DNA of 51,209 bases from Tepidibacillus decaturensis (GTDB lineage Bacteria; Bacillota; Bacilli; Tepidibacillales; Tepidibacillaceae). How positions within the stretch are numbered: the stretch's first letter is position 1; each line of letters opens with the position of its first letter. The notes below the pieces were generated by a model that did no database searches, was not told where the DNA came from, and worked only from the letters and a program-made list of their open reading frames with translations. Of the stretch, positions 1 through 8,981 are shown piece by piece. The stretch is taken from NCBI GenBank assembly GCA_016841555.1, contig JAENYW010000002.1:1-51209 (forward strand), in the 5' to 3' direction. The position numbers and the translations under genes were made by a program.

Positions 1-1102
1 AATCAGGAGTATTTTTTAATAGAACCGTTTCATTCGTATTTGATAATAATACGGTATTATTTTTTAACTCCTTATAATGATCTGTGCTTTTTGAAATATT
101 TTGATGCTGTATAGGTAGCTGTTTCTCGACTTTCTTTGGAACTTGAGGTGTTATAGCATTCTTTTTAACATGCAATTTTTCTTTATTAGTTTTTTCCGTA
201 ATTCTTCCCTTAACCTTCATTAAGATATAGATGATATCTAACACCAAAAGGGTTAATCCTATGCTAATGTATAGCACACCTTCATTTTGATATGCTAGAT
301 AACCTCTCCATATGAGAGCAATAAGTAAAAAACCAACTGCAAAAATGATGGTTCTTCGTTGATTAGCTTTTTCTCTCTCTTCTACTTTCCCTTGCTCTTT
401 TTCTTTCTCTTTTTTAACTACAGGCTTATCCTTTTCCTTTTTACTCACGCTATTCTTTTGCTGCTTTATAGGAGAAGGAATTTCATTATTTTCGATATGC
501 TCTTGAGGTATAGTTACCCTTTTACGATCTAATAGAGCTATCAATTTTTGTTTTAATTCCGCTAAACTAAAGCTAGTCTCGTTATAGAAGTTCATTACCT
601 CTTCAAAGCTACTTTCAGCAGGATTTTCTACCTTTTCAATTAAACTGCCAGTTAAAGAACGTAATTCACTTTGAATACTTGCTTTATTAGCAATGTGCTG
701 TAGGGGGATATAAGTAAGAAATACTTCATTCAAATCATTTCCTATATAAATAAACTCCTTGTTAAGTACATAATTATTCTCATTCAGCATGAAATTCGAA
801 CTATCTTCTATTATTGTTATAATCATAAGAAGTAATTGTAAAAATTCATTCTTTGATGTTTTTTTACTTTTAAGTACATAGGGTAACATTCGTTTTGAAT
901 GAATGTTATATCTAAGCTTCACTTTAAAATCTTGTTCCTGTATCTCTATAGGAAGTAGATGAGGAATCTGATTGGATAGTAGCATATTAACCTGGATTTC
1001 CGCTAATTCGTTATTGTCAATTCCTTCTTGTTTACTCATTATTAGATAGTTTTTATGCTGTTGAACGTAATCATAGTTAAATCCATAAATTGTGTTATCC
1101 AT
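1..1102 (-). CDS. DUF6382-type (probable FHA) Tad-locus protein, 3' end outside window
   Basis: The frame stays open for 367 codons from an ATG at 1102 (preceded by AGGAAAGGAA) to the window edge, so the C-terminus is missing. The first ~200 residues form a soluble domain resembling the DUF6382 N-terminal region of proteins found in Firmicute tad loci. A Lys/Glu-rich linker (about 219-247) is followed by two hydrophobic segments (about 251-269 and 275-295) and a basic tail. Relatives usually end in a phosphothreonine-binding FHA domain; here that part would lie outside the window, so the FHA assignment is inference. It is the last visible gene of the tad operon, 16 bp after the prepilin peptidase. 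A role as a cytoplasmic or membrane adaptor of the pilus machine is plausible but unproven. Confidence 0.72.
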   Translation of the reverse strand, partial: MDNTIYGFNYDYVQQHKNYLIMSKQEGIDNNELAEIQVNMLLSNQIPHLLPIEIQEQDFKVKLRYNIHSKRMLPYVLKSKKTSKNEFLQLLLMIITIIEDSSNFMLNENNYVLNKEFIYIGNDLNEVFLTYIPLQHIANKASIQSELRSLTGSLIEKVENPAESSFEEVMNFYNETSFSLAELKQKLIALLDRKRVTIPQEHIENNEIPSPIKQQKNSVSKKEKDKPVVKKEKEKEQGKVEEREKANQRRTIIFAVGFLLIALIWRGYLAYQNEGVLYISIGLTLLVLDIIYILMKVKGRITEKTNKEKLHVKKNAITPQVPKKVEKQLPIQHQNISKSTDHYKELKNNTVLLSNTNETVLLKNTPD

Positions 1103-1118
1103 TACAACCATTCCTTTC

Positions 1119-1634
1119 CTACATCGGATGATACATATAGGCAGTTATTACTCCAGGAATTACCGCATACATAAAAGGGAACCTCATGCTACTCTCTTTT
1201 TTGAAATCCTGAATAGTTGTTAGATCCTTCATAAATAAAATTTCGAATAAATGAAAGAGCGTATGCGTCATCCGTCTAATAAATTCTTTTCTGTACAATA
1301 AAATCCCTACTCCTATAAGTCCTCCATAAAGAATGGAATACATCATCGTATTTAGTACAAAGATTGTTCCAGTTATTGCACCAATTGCAGCAAATAATTT
1401 AACGTCTCCTGCTCCAATCCCGCCTAATAGATATAGGATTAGTAATAAAACAGTAGCAATAATTAAACCAATAAACGAAAACTTTAGCCCATCAAAACCA
1501 TTGATGACACCATTATATAGTAGCCCTCCAACAATCCCGCTTACTGTAATAACATTAGGGATTTTTGAAGTTTTAATATCTGTATAAAAAGAAGAAATCA
1601 TTAATATAGACAATAAAATGATGTTTAGATACAT
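1119..1634 (-). CDS. prepilin peptidase, A24 family (TadV/CpaA-like)
   Basis: A 171-residue integral membrane aspartyl protease that cleaves the leader of Flp-type pilins. The two catalytic aspartates of the family are visible: D19 in the YTDIKTSKIPN segment and D77 in the GAGDVKLF (GxGD) motif. Several hydrophobic segments surround them. The length fits the short CpaA/TadV type, which lacks the N-terminal methylase domain of PilD. The start ATG follows a GGAGG with a rather long 12-nt spacer. The upstream Flp pilin and the TadE-like protein both carry class III-type leaders with Glu at +5, which are its likely substrates. Confidence 0.9.
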   Translation of the reverse strand: MYLNIILLSILMISSFYTDIKTSKIPNVITVSGIVGGLLYNGVINGFDGLKFSFIGLIIATVLLLILYLLGGIGAGDVKLFAAIGAITGTIFVLNTMMYSILYGGLIGVGILLYRKEFIRRMTHTLFHLFEILFMKDLTTIQDFKKESSMRFPFMYAVIPGVITAYMYHPM

Positions 1635-1652
1635 GGTTACTGTTTTCCTCCA

Positions 1653-3899
1653 TTAATACGCCATTACTGCTCTTCTCGTAATTCGATAGCGATTCCCTTC
1701 TACCGTTCCATCTAAAACTCCTATTATATTAAGAGCTCTCATCACTCCAGGTATAAACCAAAGATTGATAGAGGTAGTAATTTCTCCATCAATATAAGTA
1801 GGTACTCTAGTTAAATTCTTGTCTGTGTTAAAGTGAATCAACGCTTGAATACGAGATAATTTTGTATCATCTCCGTTATGAAATAAAAATATAAGTCGAA
1901 GATAATCTTTATAAGTAAAAGGTATTTTTGCATATTTTGAAAGGGTATGTTCTCCATCATGAATTAGCTTTAGCATATCTACCACAGATTTAGTAACACC
2001 ATAAATTAATGCTCCTATTAAAATAGCAAGGGGATGTGATGCAGCCCTAACCTTAGGGTCAGAAAAGCCTTCTAGCGTATTAATCCCTAATCGAATCAAG
2101 AAGATATCCCTAAATGCCTTTGCTATATTACCACTAGGAACATCAGAGCCATAGATAACATATTCAATTTCCTGATTTTGAATAGACAGTAGTTCGCCAA
2201 GTGTATCTGTTAAATGATTCTTATCTATACTTATATCTTCAGCCTTATTATCCCCTTCCTCTATATGGTCAGATTTTTTATATGTAATAACTTGTTCAAG
2301 GCTAGTGGGATCAAAATGATTAAATCGTTCAAAAACATATTCATTTACATACGCATCATCAATAAAATCTTCTAAAATATTTTCTATATCAGTAAATAGT
2401 TTACTTACCTTTCCGAGCGCATCTTTTGCATCATAATTTTGATTTTCATTATCTTTATTGGCTTTGTTATTTTTGTTATTTAAGTCTAAATAATAATCAA
2501 AATAGGTATCTACAAGCTGATATTCTTCTTGTTTTCCTTGGAAATCTCCTATTTCATCAAATAGAGTTAATAGTTGGTTATAGCTTGGTTGATTATCTGG
2601 TGTTTTTTTATCTGCATCCTTTTTTTCCTTTTCTACTTTATCTAATGTTTTATTTATATTTCCAAAGTTTTTTCCTATGCTGGTACCATATTCGATTATT
2701 GTCGTTCTTTCTTTCTGTATATCCTCTATTGCTTCGTTCATTTTTTTTATTGTTTTGTTTACTTCATTCCCATTTGCTTGTAAAGCATTATTAATAATAT
2801 TTTCACATGTGGAAAGCTTACTAACGAATGATTGATAATCTACTTTCTCTTTTTCTAGCGTATTCATCATTGTAGAAAATACCTCTTCAGATATGACTAA
2901 TTCCTTTTCATTCAATAAATCTCCATCTGTTTTTTCAGTTGAATCGATTGAAATCTGATTAACTTCACCTATTTCTTTTGCTATAATATTATTTAAACGC
3001 TCAGCCTCTTCTATATAGGCTATTGCCTTATCAATTGTTTGATTAAAAGCTTTCTGTTTTGATTGATAATACTCAGATAATTTTTCTGCTTTTTCCATAG
3101 ATTCTGATTTATAAATAGAAATTGCTTCTTCTAATTGCTTACGCTGTTGTTCAATTGCTATTATTTCTTCTAGAGATTTCGTTTCATCAATAACTAAGCT
3201 ATCTAAATTCTTAATATTACTTATATATTGATTGTAGCCAGCTGGTATAGACAGAAGAGTATCAGGATTTTTTTCATTTATTATTTTTGTTCCTTTCTCC
3301 TGTTCTTTTTCTGCTTGTTTTATTTTTTTCCATCTATCATCATAGTCATTTGATATGCTTTCAAGCGTATTGGTTACCTTTGAACCTTGTTCTAAAGAAA
3401 AGGATAGCTTGGATAGTTTATTAACCACATCTATCGTAAGATTAATAGGTGCTTTATATTTCATTTCTTCTTTCATTTGTCGTTCAAAAATAGCATGGTT
3501 CCAAAGTCCATTTGGTAATGGATCGATTATATCCTCATGTTCAGAAGCAGTTATTTCTATATCTTCATCAGAATAGCTGATCATTGTATTTTCTAGATTA
3601 ACATCTACAAATTGAAAATATCCTGGAGATGTGGTTAAATTTTTATCTAGCACTTCTTCATATATACTAGATATATCCTCTTCATTTACACCGTATAAAC
3701 CATACATTTCCTTTAATTCAATATCATATGCAGAAAGAACAGATCTTACAGCTGCTCTTACTGCCTGTTCAGTCTGCTTCTTAGCTGCCGTTACTCTTGC
3801 AAAATCGATCAGAACAGCATTGAAGAAAAAAATAGCTGCTGTAATAATAATTAAAAAAATAGATACGGACCCTTTTTCAGATGGAAGTATTCTTTTCAC
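1653..3899 (-). CDS. large Tad-associated membrane-anchored protein (DUF5702)
   Basis: A 748-residue protein with one N-terminal membrane segment (about residues 12-32) just after SEKG, similar to TadE/TadG-type leaders but without the Glu at +5. The long middle (about 200-480) is rich in Lys, Glu and Asn with heptad-like spacing, suggesting coiled coil. The C-terminal third has hydrophobic stretches around RAASHPLAILIGALIYG. The overall architecture matches the DUF5702 proteins found in Firmicute Flp/Tad loci. The start is GTG at 3899, 8 nt after AGAGG. It is probably an extracytoplasmic structural or assembly factor, with biochemistry unknown. It lies in the run TadE-like, this protein, prepilin peptidase. 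Confidence 0.82.
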   Translation of the reverse strand: MKRILPSEKGSVSIFLIIITAAIFFFNAVLIDFARVTAAKKQTEQAVRAAVRSVLSAYDIELKEMYGLYGVNEEDISSIYEEVLDKNLTTSPGYFQFVDVNLENTMISYSDEDIEITASEHEDIIDPLPNGLWNHAIFERQMKEEMKYKAPINLTIDVVNKLSKLSFSLEQGSKVTNTLESISNDYDDRWKKIKQAEKEQEKGTKIINEKNPDTLLSIPAGYNQYISNIKNLDSLVIDETKSLEEIIAIEQQRKQLEEAISIYKSESMEKAEKLSEYYQSKQKAFNQTIDKAIAYIEEAERLNNIIAKEIGEVNQISIDSTEKTDGDLLNEKELVISEEVFSTMMNTLEKEKVDYQSFVSKLSTCENIINNALQANGNEVNKTIKKMNEAIEDIQKERTTIIEYGTSIGKNFGNINKTLDKVEKEKKDADKKTPDNQPSYNQLLTLFDEIGDFQGKQEEYQLVDTYFDYYLDLNNKNNKANKDNENQNYDAKDALGKVSKLFTDIENILEDFIDDAYVNEYVFERFNHFDPTSLEQVITYKKSDHIEEGDNKAEDISIDKNHLTDTLGELLSIQNQEIEYVIYGSDVPSGNIAKAFRDIFLIRLGINTLEGFSDPKVRAASHPLAILIGALIYGVTKSVVDMLKLIHDGEHTLSKYAKIPFTYKDYLRLIFLFHNGDDTKLSRIQALIHFNTDKNLTRVPTYIDGEITTSINLWFIPGVMRALNIIGVLDGTVEGNRYRITRRAVMAY

Positions 3900-3925
3900 A
3901 AAAAAAACCTCTCTTTAATAATTAT

Positions 3926-4624
3926 CTATTTTTTCTTCTTCTTTTCCTTTTTTCCTTTGAAATATTCAGAAATAGTATCTTTGTTATCCATCAAAGCATT
4001 GCTATATTTACGTACAAAATCGATATTACGAATAAATTCAATTGGGTCTGTAATAGTAGCACTAGCAGTAGCTGTTACTTTATTACCTAAAATTGTTTGC
4101 AGAAATAAAGGTAATTTTATAGGGCTATAAAGTTCTACTGTTACCTTACGTTCTATCCAATTATTCTTATAGGTAAGCTTTCCTTCTATCCCCTTTGGTA
4201 TGATATTTGCTATATTATATAGTTTTTTTGTTGGTAATGGTACGTCATCAGCAGTGGGAAGGGACCTCTCATCTGATGAAAGGTTTACCGTTCTTTTGTA
4301 TTCACTGTTAGTATTAAATAAAATATCTAATATATTATCATCAGTCAGTCGCCAATAAAGAGGATCCCTATCTTCAATAGAGAAAGCACCTGTATATGGA
4401 TCTTTATTACTATTGTCCCAATGAAAGGCTACTCTTTCAGCAACCTCAGAAGCAATATAATAAAGTACAACCTTTTGATAGACAAATATACTAAAGAAAA
4501 TCATAGCTACTAAAGCCAAAAAAATGATAGGGAAAAGTAGAGAAGCTTCTATTGTAAAGCTCCCCTTTTCATTTTTCTTTCTTCTTAACAAGACTATTAT
4601 TCTCTTCATAATCTTCATTATCAT
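3926..4624 (-). CDS. TadE-like pseudopilin
   Basis: A 232-residue protein. A short basic N-terminus is followed by KGSFTIEASLLFP, a class III prepilin-type cleavage motif with Glu at +5 after the Gly, then a ~22-residue hydrophobic helix. The rest (about 50-220) is an extracytoplasmic domain, and the extreme C-terminus is Lys-rich. This is the layout of TadE/TadF minor pseudopilins. The gene begins 6 bp after the Flp pilin stop and lacks a strong ribosome binding site, so translational coupling to flp is likely; ATGs at codons 1, 3 and 6 are all possible starts. It was probably matured by the prepilin peptidase encoded two genes downstream. Confidence 0.83.
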   Translation of the reverse strand: MIMKIMKRIIVLLRRKKNEKGSFTIEASLLFPIIFLALVAMIFFSIFVYQKVVLYYIASEVAERVAFHWDNSNKDPYTGAFSIEDRDPLYWRLTDDNILDILFNTNSEYKRTVNLSSDERSLPTADDVPLPTKKLYNIANIIPKGIEGKLTYKNNWIERKVTVELYSPIKLPLFLQTILGNKVTATASATITDPIEFIRNIDFVRKYSNALMDNKDTISEYFKGKKEKKKKK

Positions 4625-4630
4625 CCATTA

Positions 4631-4822
4631 CTATGGATTTTTAACATCTAATTCTAAATCATTCATATTATCTTCCATGCCACCTAATAAGCCATTTACC
4701 CATGAAACGATATACTTCCTAAATGCTATAGCCACCGCAATTAAAACAGCTACTATTAATAGAATCTCTAAGGTTCCTAATCCTTCTTCGTCCTCCCAAA
4801 AATTCTTTAACCAATTCATCAT
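4631..4822 (-). CDS. flp: Flp-type (type IVb) major pilin precursor
   Basis: A 63-residue prepilin. The leader ends in WEDEEG, followed by LGTLEILLI, so cleavage after Gly leaves Glu at mature position 5, the hallmark of Flp pilins. A ~20-residue hydrophobic helix and a short acidic tail follow. The longer open frame reaching back to 4975 overlaps tadC; the tandem ATGs at 4822 and 4819 sit 9-12 nt after AAAGGAG and are chosen as the start. The gene lies between tadC and the TadE-like gene. The small size is typical of the family. It should be the structural subunit of the surface fibre. Confidence 0.88.
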   Translation of the reverse strand: MMNWLKNFWEDEEGLGTLEILLIVAVLIAVAIAFRKYIVSWVNGLLGGMEDNMNDLELDVKNP

Positions 4823-4842
4823 CTTTTTTCTCTCCTTTATTC

Positions 4843-5709
4843 TTAGTTCATAAACATGATGGCAGGTGATGCCACAATAATCATCACTACCAAAAAAATA
4901 AATACCATAGGAAAAACTAATTTGGATGAAGCCTCTTCTCCAAGAGTTCTTGATAATGCCTTTCGTCTTTCCCAAAGCGTATTAGATAACTCTCGTAACG
5001 CTACAATTAAATCTCCACCCCCTCTTTTATAATTAAGTAAAATAGTTGTTGTAAAAATAGAAACCTCCTGTACACCAATGCGTTTGTTGAATTCTTCCAT
5101 CACCTTTTGAAAGGAATGATTTATTTTTAATTCATTTGCTGCCAATTTTAACTCTTTATATAGCGGGCTTCCTTCTATATTCTTCTTTTGTTCTACACAC
5201 CGAATGATTGCATTTTGCAAGGTTTCCCCAGCATTAACTAGCAACGTTATCTTATTTAGTAATTCTGGTAGCTCTAAGATAACTTTTTGTTCTTTCTTTT
5301 TGATTTTTTTATCTAAGTCCTTTATTATTCCATAAACCAAAATAGGTAAGAAAAATACACCAAAAAAGAAAATCATGAAATCCCCATTAGCCAATATCGT
5401 AATTAATGTGACTAAAAGCATAACTAATAAAATAGCCGAAAAAATCTGAGCTAAAAACATTTTCGTATAAGCTAAACCATTTCTAGCACCATATATCCTA
5501 ATAATTTTATGATGAATCGTTTGTACGACTCCAGAACGTTCAATTAAATGAAATTTATTTACTAATACCAAGGAAGCAGCAGCCATAAAAACAAATTGAA
5601 AATCCATAGCATGGCTATTAGCAAACTCTTTAAGCTCGTTATTTGCTAATAAAAATAGTATTAGAATAAACACAAATAGCATTCCTAATAATGTATATAA
5701 AACAATCAT
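4843..5709 (-). CDS. tadC: TadC, type II secretion system F-family platform protein
   Basis: A 288-residue inner-membrane protein with N-terminal hydrophobic segments, a cytoplasmic central domain (about 150-255) and a C-terminal membrane helix. The central domain contains the T2SSF signature around LLNYKRGGGDLIVALREL. With TadB it forms the membrane platform on which the CpaF ATPase drives pilus assembly. The start ATG follows AAGGTG by 7 nt, and the gene starts 4 bp after the tadB stop, indicating a tight operon. The family is certain; the label TadC rather than TadB follows from its second position and its shorter N-terminal region. Confidence 0.88.
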   Translation of the reverse strand: MIVLYTLLGMLFVFILILFLLANNELKEFANSHAMDFQFVFMAAASLVLVNKFHLIERSGVVQTIHHKIIRIYGARNGLAYTKMFLAQIFSAILLVMLLVTLITILANGDFMIFFFGVFFLPILVYGIIKDLDKKIKKKEQKVILELPELLNKITLLVNAGETLQNAIIRCVEQKKNIEGSPLYKELKLAANELKINHSFQKVMEEFNKRIGVQEVSIFTTTILLNYKRGGGDLIVALRELSNTLWERRKALSRTLGEEASSKLVFPMVFIFLVVMIIVASPAIMFMN

Positions 5710-5713
5710 CCAA

Positions 5714-6595
5714 TCACACCTTAATTCTCATAATTCGTTCACTGATTATAAAAGAAGAAATCAGTAATAATAGAGCTATTGTCATAATAATGGGACCCCC
5801 CTCTTTTAAACTATATAAGGGATACATATAATCAGGAGAGCTGAAGCTTAATAAAGCCACAATAATAAATGGTGCAATATTCAAGATGCGTGATTCAAAT
5901 TTTTTCTGAGCTACCATAATGGCAATCTCCTGTTGAATTTCTATTTTATCGCCAATGATAGTAGAGGTTTTTCTAATGATTTCATTGAGGTCCCCACCAG
6001 TTCTTTTACTGATAATAAATACATCCGCAAAGCTAGCAATATCCTCTACATCTGTGCGGCTGCTAAAATCCAATAAAGCATTTTCTATTGTGTCCCCATT
6101 TTCTATTTTTCTGTTCATTCTTTCTATCTCATGAATGATATATGTATTAGGATCAGGATAAAGCATTTTTAAATCCTCAACAATTTCACGAAAAGCGTTT
6201 TCTACAGATTTCCCAACCGTTACGGATGATGATAATGAATATAAAAACTGTTTAAACTGCAAGGTTAGCTCCTGCTTACGTTTTTCTATCAATTGTTTTT
6301 TTCGATACCTTGGATAGATAAAGCCTACTAATGATAAAACGAATGAAACAATATGATTTTGATAGAATATAAAGCCAATAGCATAAAAAATAATACCTGC
6401 CAGTAAAACATTCAGTATACGTTCTCTTGTAGACATCATGTATAGCTTGTAATCTATTCCTTCTATGTTCCTATATGAGGTGTTTTCATCGACGTATTCA
6501 CTCGATTCGAGATGCTTATCCTGTTTTTTATCATAGATATAGAATCCTAACCAAGTGAATGCTCCAAGAAGTATTGCTACAATTACGATAATCAA
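5714..6595 (-). CDS. tadB: TadB, type II secretion system F-family platform protein
   Basis: About 293 residues. An N-terminal membrane helix, a pair of hydrophobic segments (about 70-100), a cytoplasmic T2SSF domain with SKRTGGDLNEIIRKT, and C-terminal membrane helices are visible. It pairs with TadC in the Flp assembly platform. The frame is open from a GTG at 6604, but that GTG overlaps the ribosome binding site AGGAGGTG; the TTG at 6595 is 8 nt behind GGAGG and is the better start. It follows the CpaF ATPase gene, the standard Tad order. Confidence 0.88.
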   Translation of the reverse strand: MIIVIVAILLGAFTWLGFYIYDKKQDKHLESSEYVDENTSYRNIEGIDYKLYMMSTRERILNVLLAGIIFYAIGFIFYQNHIVSFVLSLVGFIYPRYRKKQLIEKRKQELTLQFKQFLYSLSSSVTVGKSVENAFREIVEDLKMLYPDPNTYIIHEIERMNRKIENGDTIENALLDFSSRTDVEDIASFADVFIISKRTGGDLNEIIRKTSTIIGDKIEIQQEIAIMVAQKKFESRILNIAPFIIVALLSFSSPDYMYPLYSLKEGGPIIMTIALLLLISSFIISERIMRIKV

Positions 6596-6629
6596 AAAAT
6601 TCACCTCCTAAGATACTTTCTTTATTCCT

Positions 6630-7847
6630 TTAATCCTTGATTCCCGCCATTTTTAGCTTAAGTTTATTTTGTAGTATACCTGATTGCTGCAATGTCCCTA
6701 TAACTCTTGTATCCGTTTCTCCTTCTTCTACAAACTGATATAAAGGATTTAATTGTATCTCACCATTTTCTACTCCAATAATCTCACTGATTTCTAGTAC
6801 TCTACGTGTTCTATCACGCATTCGAGATAAATGGATTAATATATCAATGGCAGATGCAATTTGTTTGCGAATAACCTCTACAGGAAGGGCTGTTCCACTT
6901 AGCACCATCGTTTCTAATCTACTTAGCATATCTACAGTCGTATTTGCATGACCAGTAGATAAGGATCCGTCATGACCTGTATTCATAGCTTGAAGCATAT
7001 CCAACGCTTCAGCCCCACGCACCTCACCCACTATGATTCGATTAGGTCGCATTCTAAGCGACGTTTTTATCAAATCCCTAATAGTAATTTCTCCTTTACC
7101 CTCCGTATTCGCATTCCTTGTTTCTAAACGAACAAGGTTAGGTACACTTTTTATTTGAAGTTCAGCGGAATCTTCTATTGTGATAATCCTTTCATCTTTA
7201 GGAATGTAATTAGATAAAGCATTTAAGAAGGTTGTTTTACCAGAACCAGTACCTCCACCAATAAAAATATTATATTTAGCTATAATCAGCTTGTGTAAAA
7301 AATCTGCAACCTCTTCTGTTAAGCTTTCCTTCGCCACTAAATCCTGCATTAATAATGGCGTTTCGGGAAATTTTCTAATAGTCATCGTCGGTCCTTTTAA
7401 GGCAATTGGGGGCAATACCACATTTACCCTAGAGCCATCCTTTAATCTAGCATCCACTATTGGTGAAAATTCGTTTACTTGACGGTTTACTTTACTAACA
7501 ATGGTCTGTATGATATCTTCTAGCTTTTCTTGACTTTCAAAGCTTAATGGAGCCTGTGTAACCTGTCCTTCCTTTTCTATAAATATTTCATCAGCATTAT
7601 TAATCATAATTTCCGTTATTGAGCTATCATCAATCAAAGGCTGTAAAACATCTAACCCTCTATATGAATGAAATATTCGATCTACCAATGATATCTTTTG
7701 TTTAGCAGTTAATAGGTTCTCCTTCGAAAAAATAAATACTTGCTCTTCAATAAAAAGACGCAGTTCTTCATCTGAAACGGAACTAGTTAAATCAAGCTTG
7801 TTGTTAATTAATTCTTTTAGTAGCTTAATCATGTCTTCTTTTATCAA
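6630..7847 (-). CDS. cpaF: CpaF/TadA-family pilus assembly ATPase
   Basis: A 405-residue secretion ATPase that powers Flp pilus assembly. Visible motifs are Walker A GGTGSGKTT (about 198-206), the Asp-box region TIEDSAELQ (about 223-231), Walker B IVGEVRGAEALDM (about 272-284) and the His-box TGHDGSLSTGHANT (about 290-303). The N-terminal domain (1-130) matches the CpaF N-terminal region. The start is probably TTG at 7847, behind AGGAAGTGG at the end of tadZ; an ATG five codons inside lacks a site. The gene begins 11 bp after the tadZ stop. It would act as a cytoplasmic hexamer under TadB and TadC. Confidence 0.93.
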   Translation of the reverse strand: MIKEDMIKLLKELINNKLDLTSSVSDEELRLFIEEQVFIFSKENLLTAKQKISLVDRIFHSYRGLDVLQPLIDDSSITEIMINNADEIFIEKEGQVTQAPLSFESQEKLEDIIQTIVSKVNRQVNEFSPIVDARLKDGSRVNVVLPPIALKGPTMTIRKFPETPLLMQDLVAKESLTEEVADFLHKLIIAKYNIFIGGGTGSGKTTFLNALSNYIPKDERIITIEDSAELQIKSVPNLVRLETRNANTEGKGEITIRDLIKTSLRMRPNRIIVGEVRGAEALDMLQAMNTGHDGSLSTGHANTTVDMLSRLETMVLSGTALPVEVIRKQIASAIDILIHLSRMRDRTRRVLEISEIIGVENGEIQLNPLYQFVEEGETDTRVIGTLQQSGILQNKLKLKMAGIKD

Positions 7848-7858
7848 AAAACCACTTC

Positions 7859-8962
7859 CTATTGCTCAAGTATCAAAGCGTTAATAGATTTCATCATCTC
7901 TTCATTGAACTCCCTCTGATTTAATAATTGCTCCCTATTGCTGACTGCCTTCCATTGAGGAACATATGGCAAATAGCCGTTTATATGAATATCTAAGCTT
8001 TTCCAATCATTAACTAAGGAATCCCCTAAATATTTATTTACTATAAATTTTAATTTTTCCGAAAATTCATTATAGCTTTCAGCTAGTATTCGTCGGTATT
8101 GCTGTAAGAACTGTTTGTTCTTATTCATACTCTGTATATCATCTAATAGCAGCCACAAAATATAATCACTGTTATGTAAGGCTCCTATGTTCCTTTCGTG
8201 AATTGATGAATCTAAATCAATCACGATAAAATCATAGATTCCCATTTCAATAAAACCAGAAATTAACAACTCAGTCTCTTCCTTTGACATCTCTCCTACC
8301 TCAGTATGATTAGTAGAAGGCTCAAAATAATCGACTTTAAAGCTTGTATGCTGTTTTTTTAACGCTTCTATTTTTGTTGTTATTTGTTTTGGATAAGCCT
8401 TTAAATAGTATAGAATTTCTGCAAAGCCATTATCTCCATTTATAGGAAAGAAGGTTTCCATTGAATGAAAGTATTCTAAATTAAGATAAAATATATTGTA
8501 ATCTCTTAAAGCTAGCTCTTTGGACAAATTAACAGCTAATGTCGTCTTTCCACTTCCACCACTAGCAGAAAAAACAGTTAACACCTTTGTTTTTGACTTT
8601 CCACCATTACCAACAGGTAGATAATCGTTATTATCTAAATAAATACTCATCATCTGAGAAATTAATTGGTTTAAGGGTTGATATTTAAAAAGTATAGGAT
8701 ATAACGAATCTATTAATGACTTGCTAGAGTCTGATAAAATAAAGACCGTCCCAGCTTCACCTAGCAATTTTTCATTTGGAATCAACAAAGGAGCTACTAA
8801 TAGAATATAATCACTTACTCCGCTTAAAATAAATCTTTCTACATTTTCTTTACTAGTAAAGGACTTTATAACAAATTGATGTGTATATTTTGTCGTAAGC
8901 ATATATTTCGTAAATAGGTCAACATATTCTTTATTATCATCAGCAATGATGAAATGTATCAT
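7859..8962 (-). CDS. tadZ: TadZ/CpaE-like protein: receiver-like domain plus ParA/MinD-type ATPase
   Basis: About 367 residues. The N-terminal ~115 residues look like a degenerate receiver domain (IIADDNKEYVDLF at the start). A ParA/MinD-like ATPase domain follows, with Walker A ASGGSGKTTLAVN at about 133-145. The signature lysine of the deviant Walker A (KGGxGKT) is replaced by Ser, as in atypical TadZ proteins. FIVIDLDSS is the Walker B-like strand. The family helps localise the pilus machine, often to a pole. The frame opens earlier, but the ATG at 8962 sits 10 nt after GGAGG and is chosen. It is first in the operon after the small ORF at 8982-9083. Confidence 0.85.
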   Translation of the reverse strand: MIHFIIADDNKEYVDLFTKYMLTTKYTHQFVIKSFTSKENVERFILSGVSDYILLVAPLLIPNEKLLGEAGTVFILSDSSKSLIDSLYPILFKYQPLNQLISQMMSIYLDNNDYLPVGNGGKSKTKVLTVFSASGGSGKTTLAVNLSKELALRDYNIFYLNLEYFHSMETFFPINGDNGFAEILYYLKAYPKQITTKIEALKKQHTSFKVDYFEPSTNHTEVGEMSKEETELLISGFIEMGIYDFIVIDLDSSIHERNIGALHNSDYILWLLLDDIQSMNKNKQFLQQYRRILAESYNEFSEKLKFIVNKYLGDSLVNDWKSLDIHINGYLPYVPQWKAVSNREQLLNQREFNEEMMKSINALILEQ

Positions 8963-8981
8963 ATATTCCATTCCTCCACCT

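Noticed and set aside
1333-3918. Several plus-strand open frames opposite the prepilin peptidase and DUF5702 genes
   Set aside because: Low-complexity hydrophobic or Ser-rich translations without ribosome binding sites; the minus-strand genes have clear motifs.
4823-4975. N-terminal extension of the Flp pilin frame
   Set aside because: It overlaps tadC in another frame, adds a nonsensical leader, and the ATG pair at 4822/4819 has a good AAAGGAG site.
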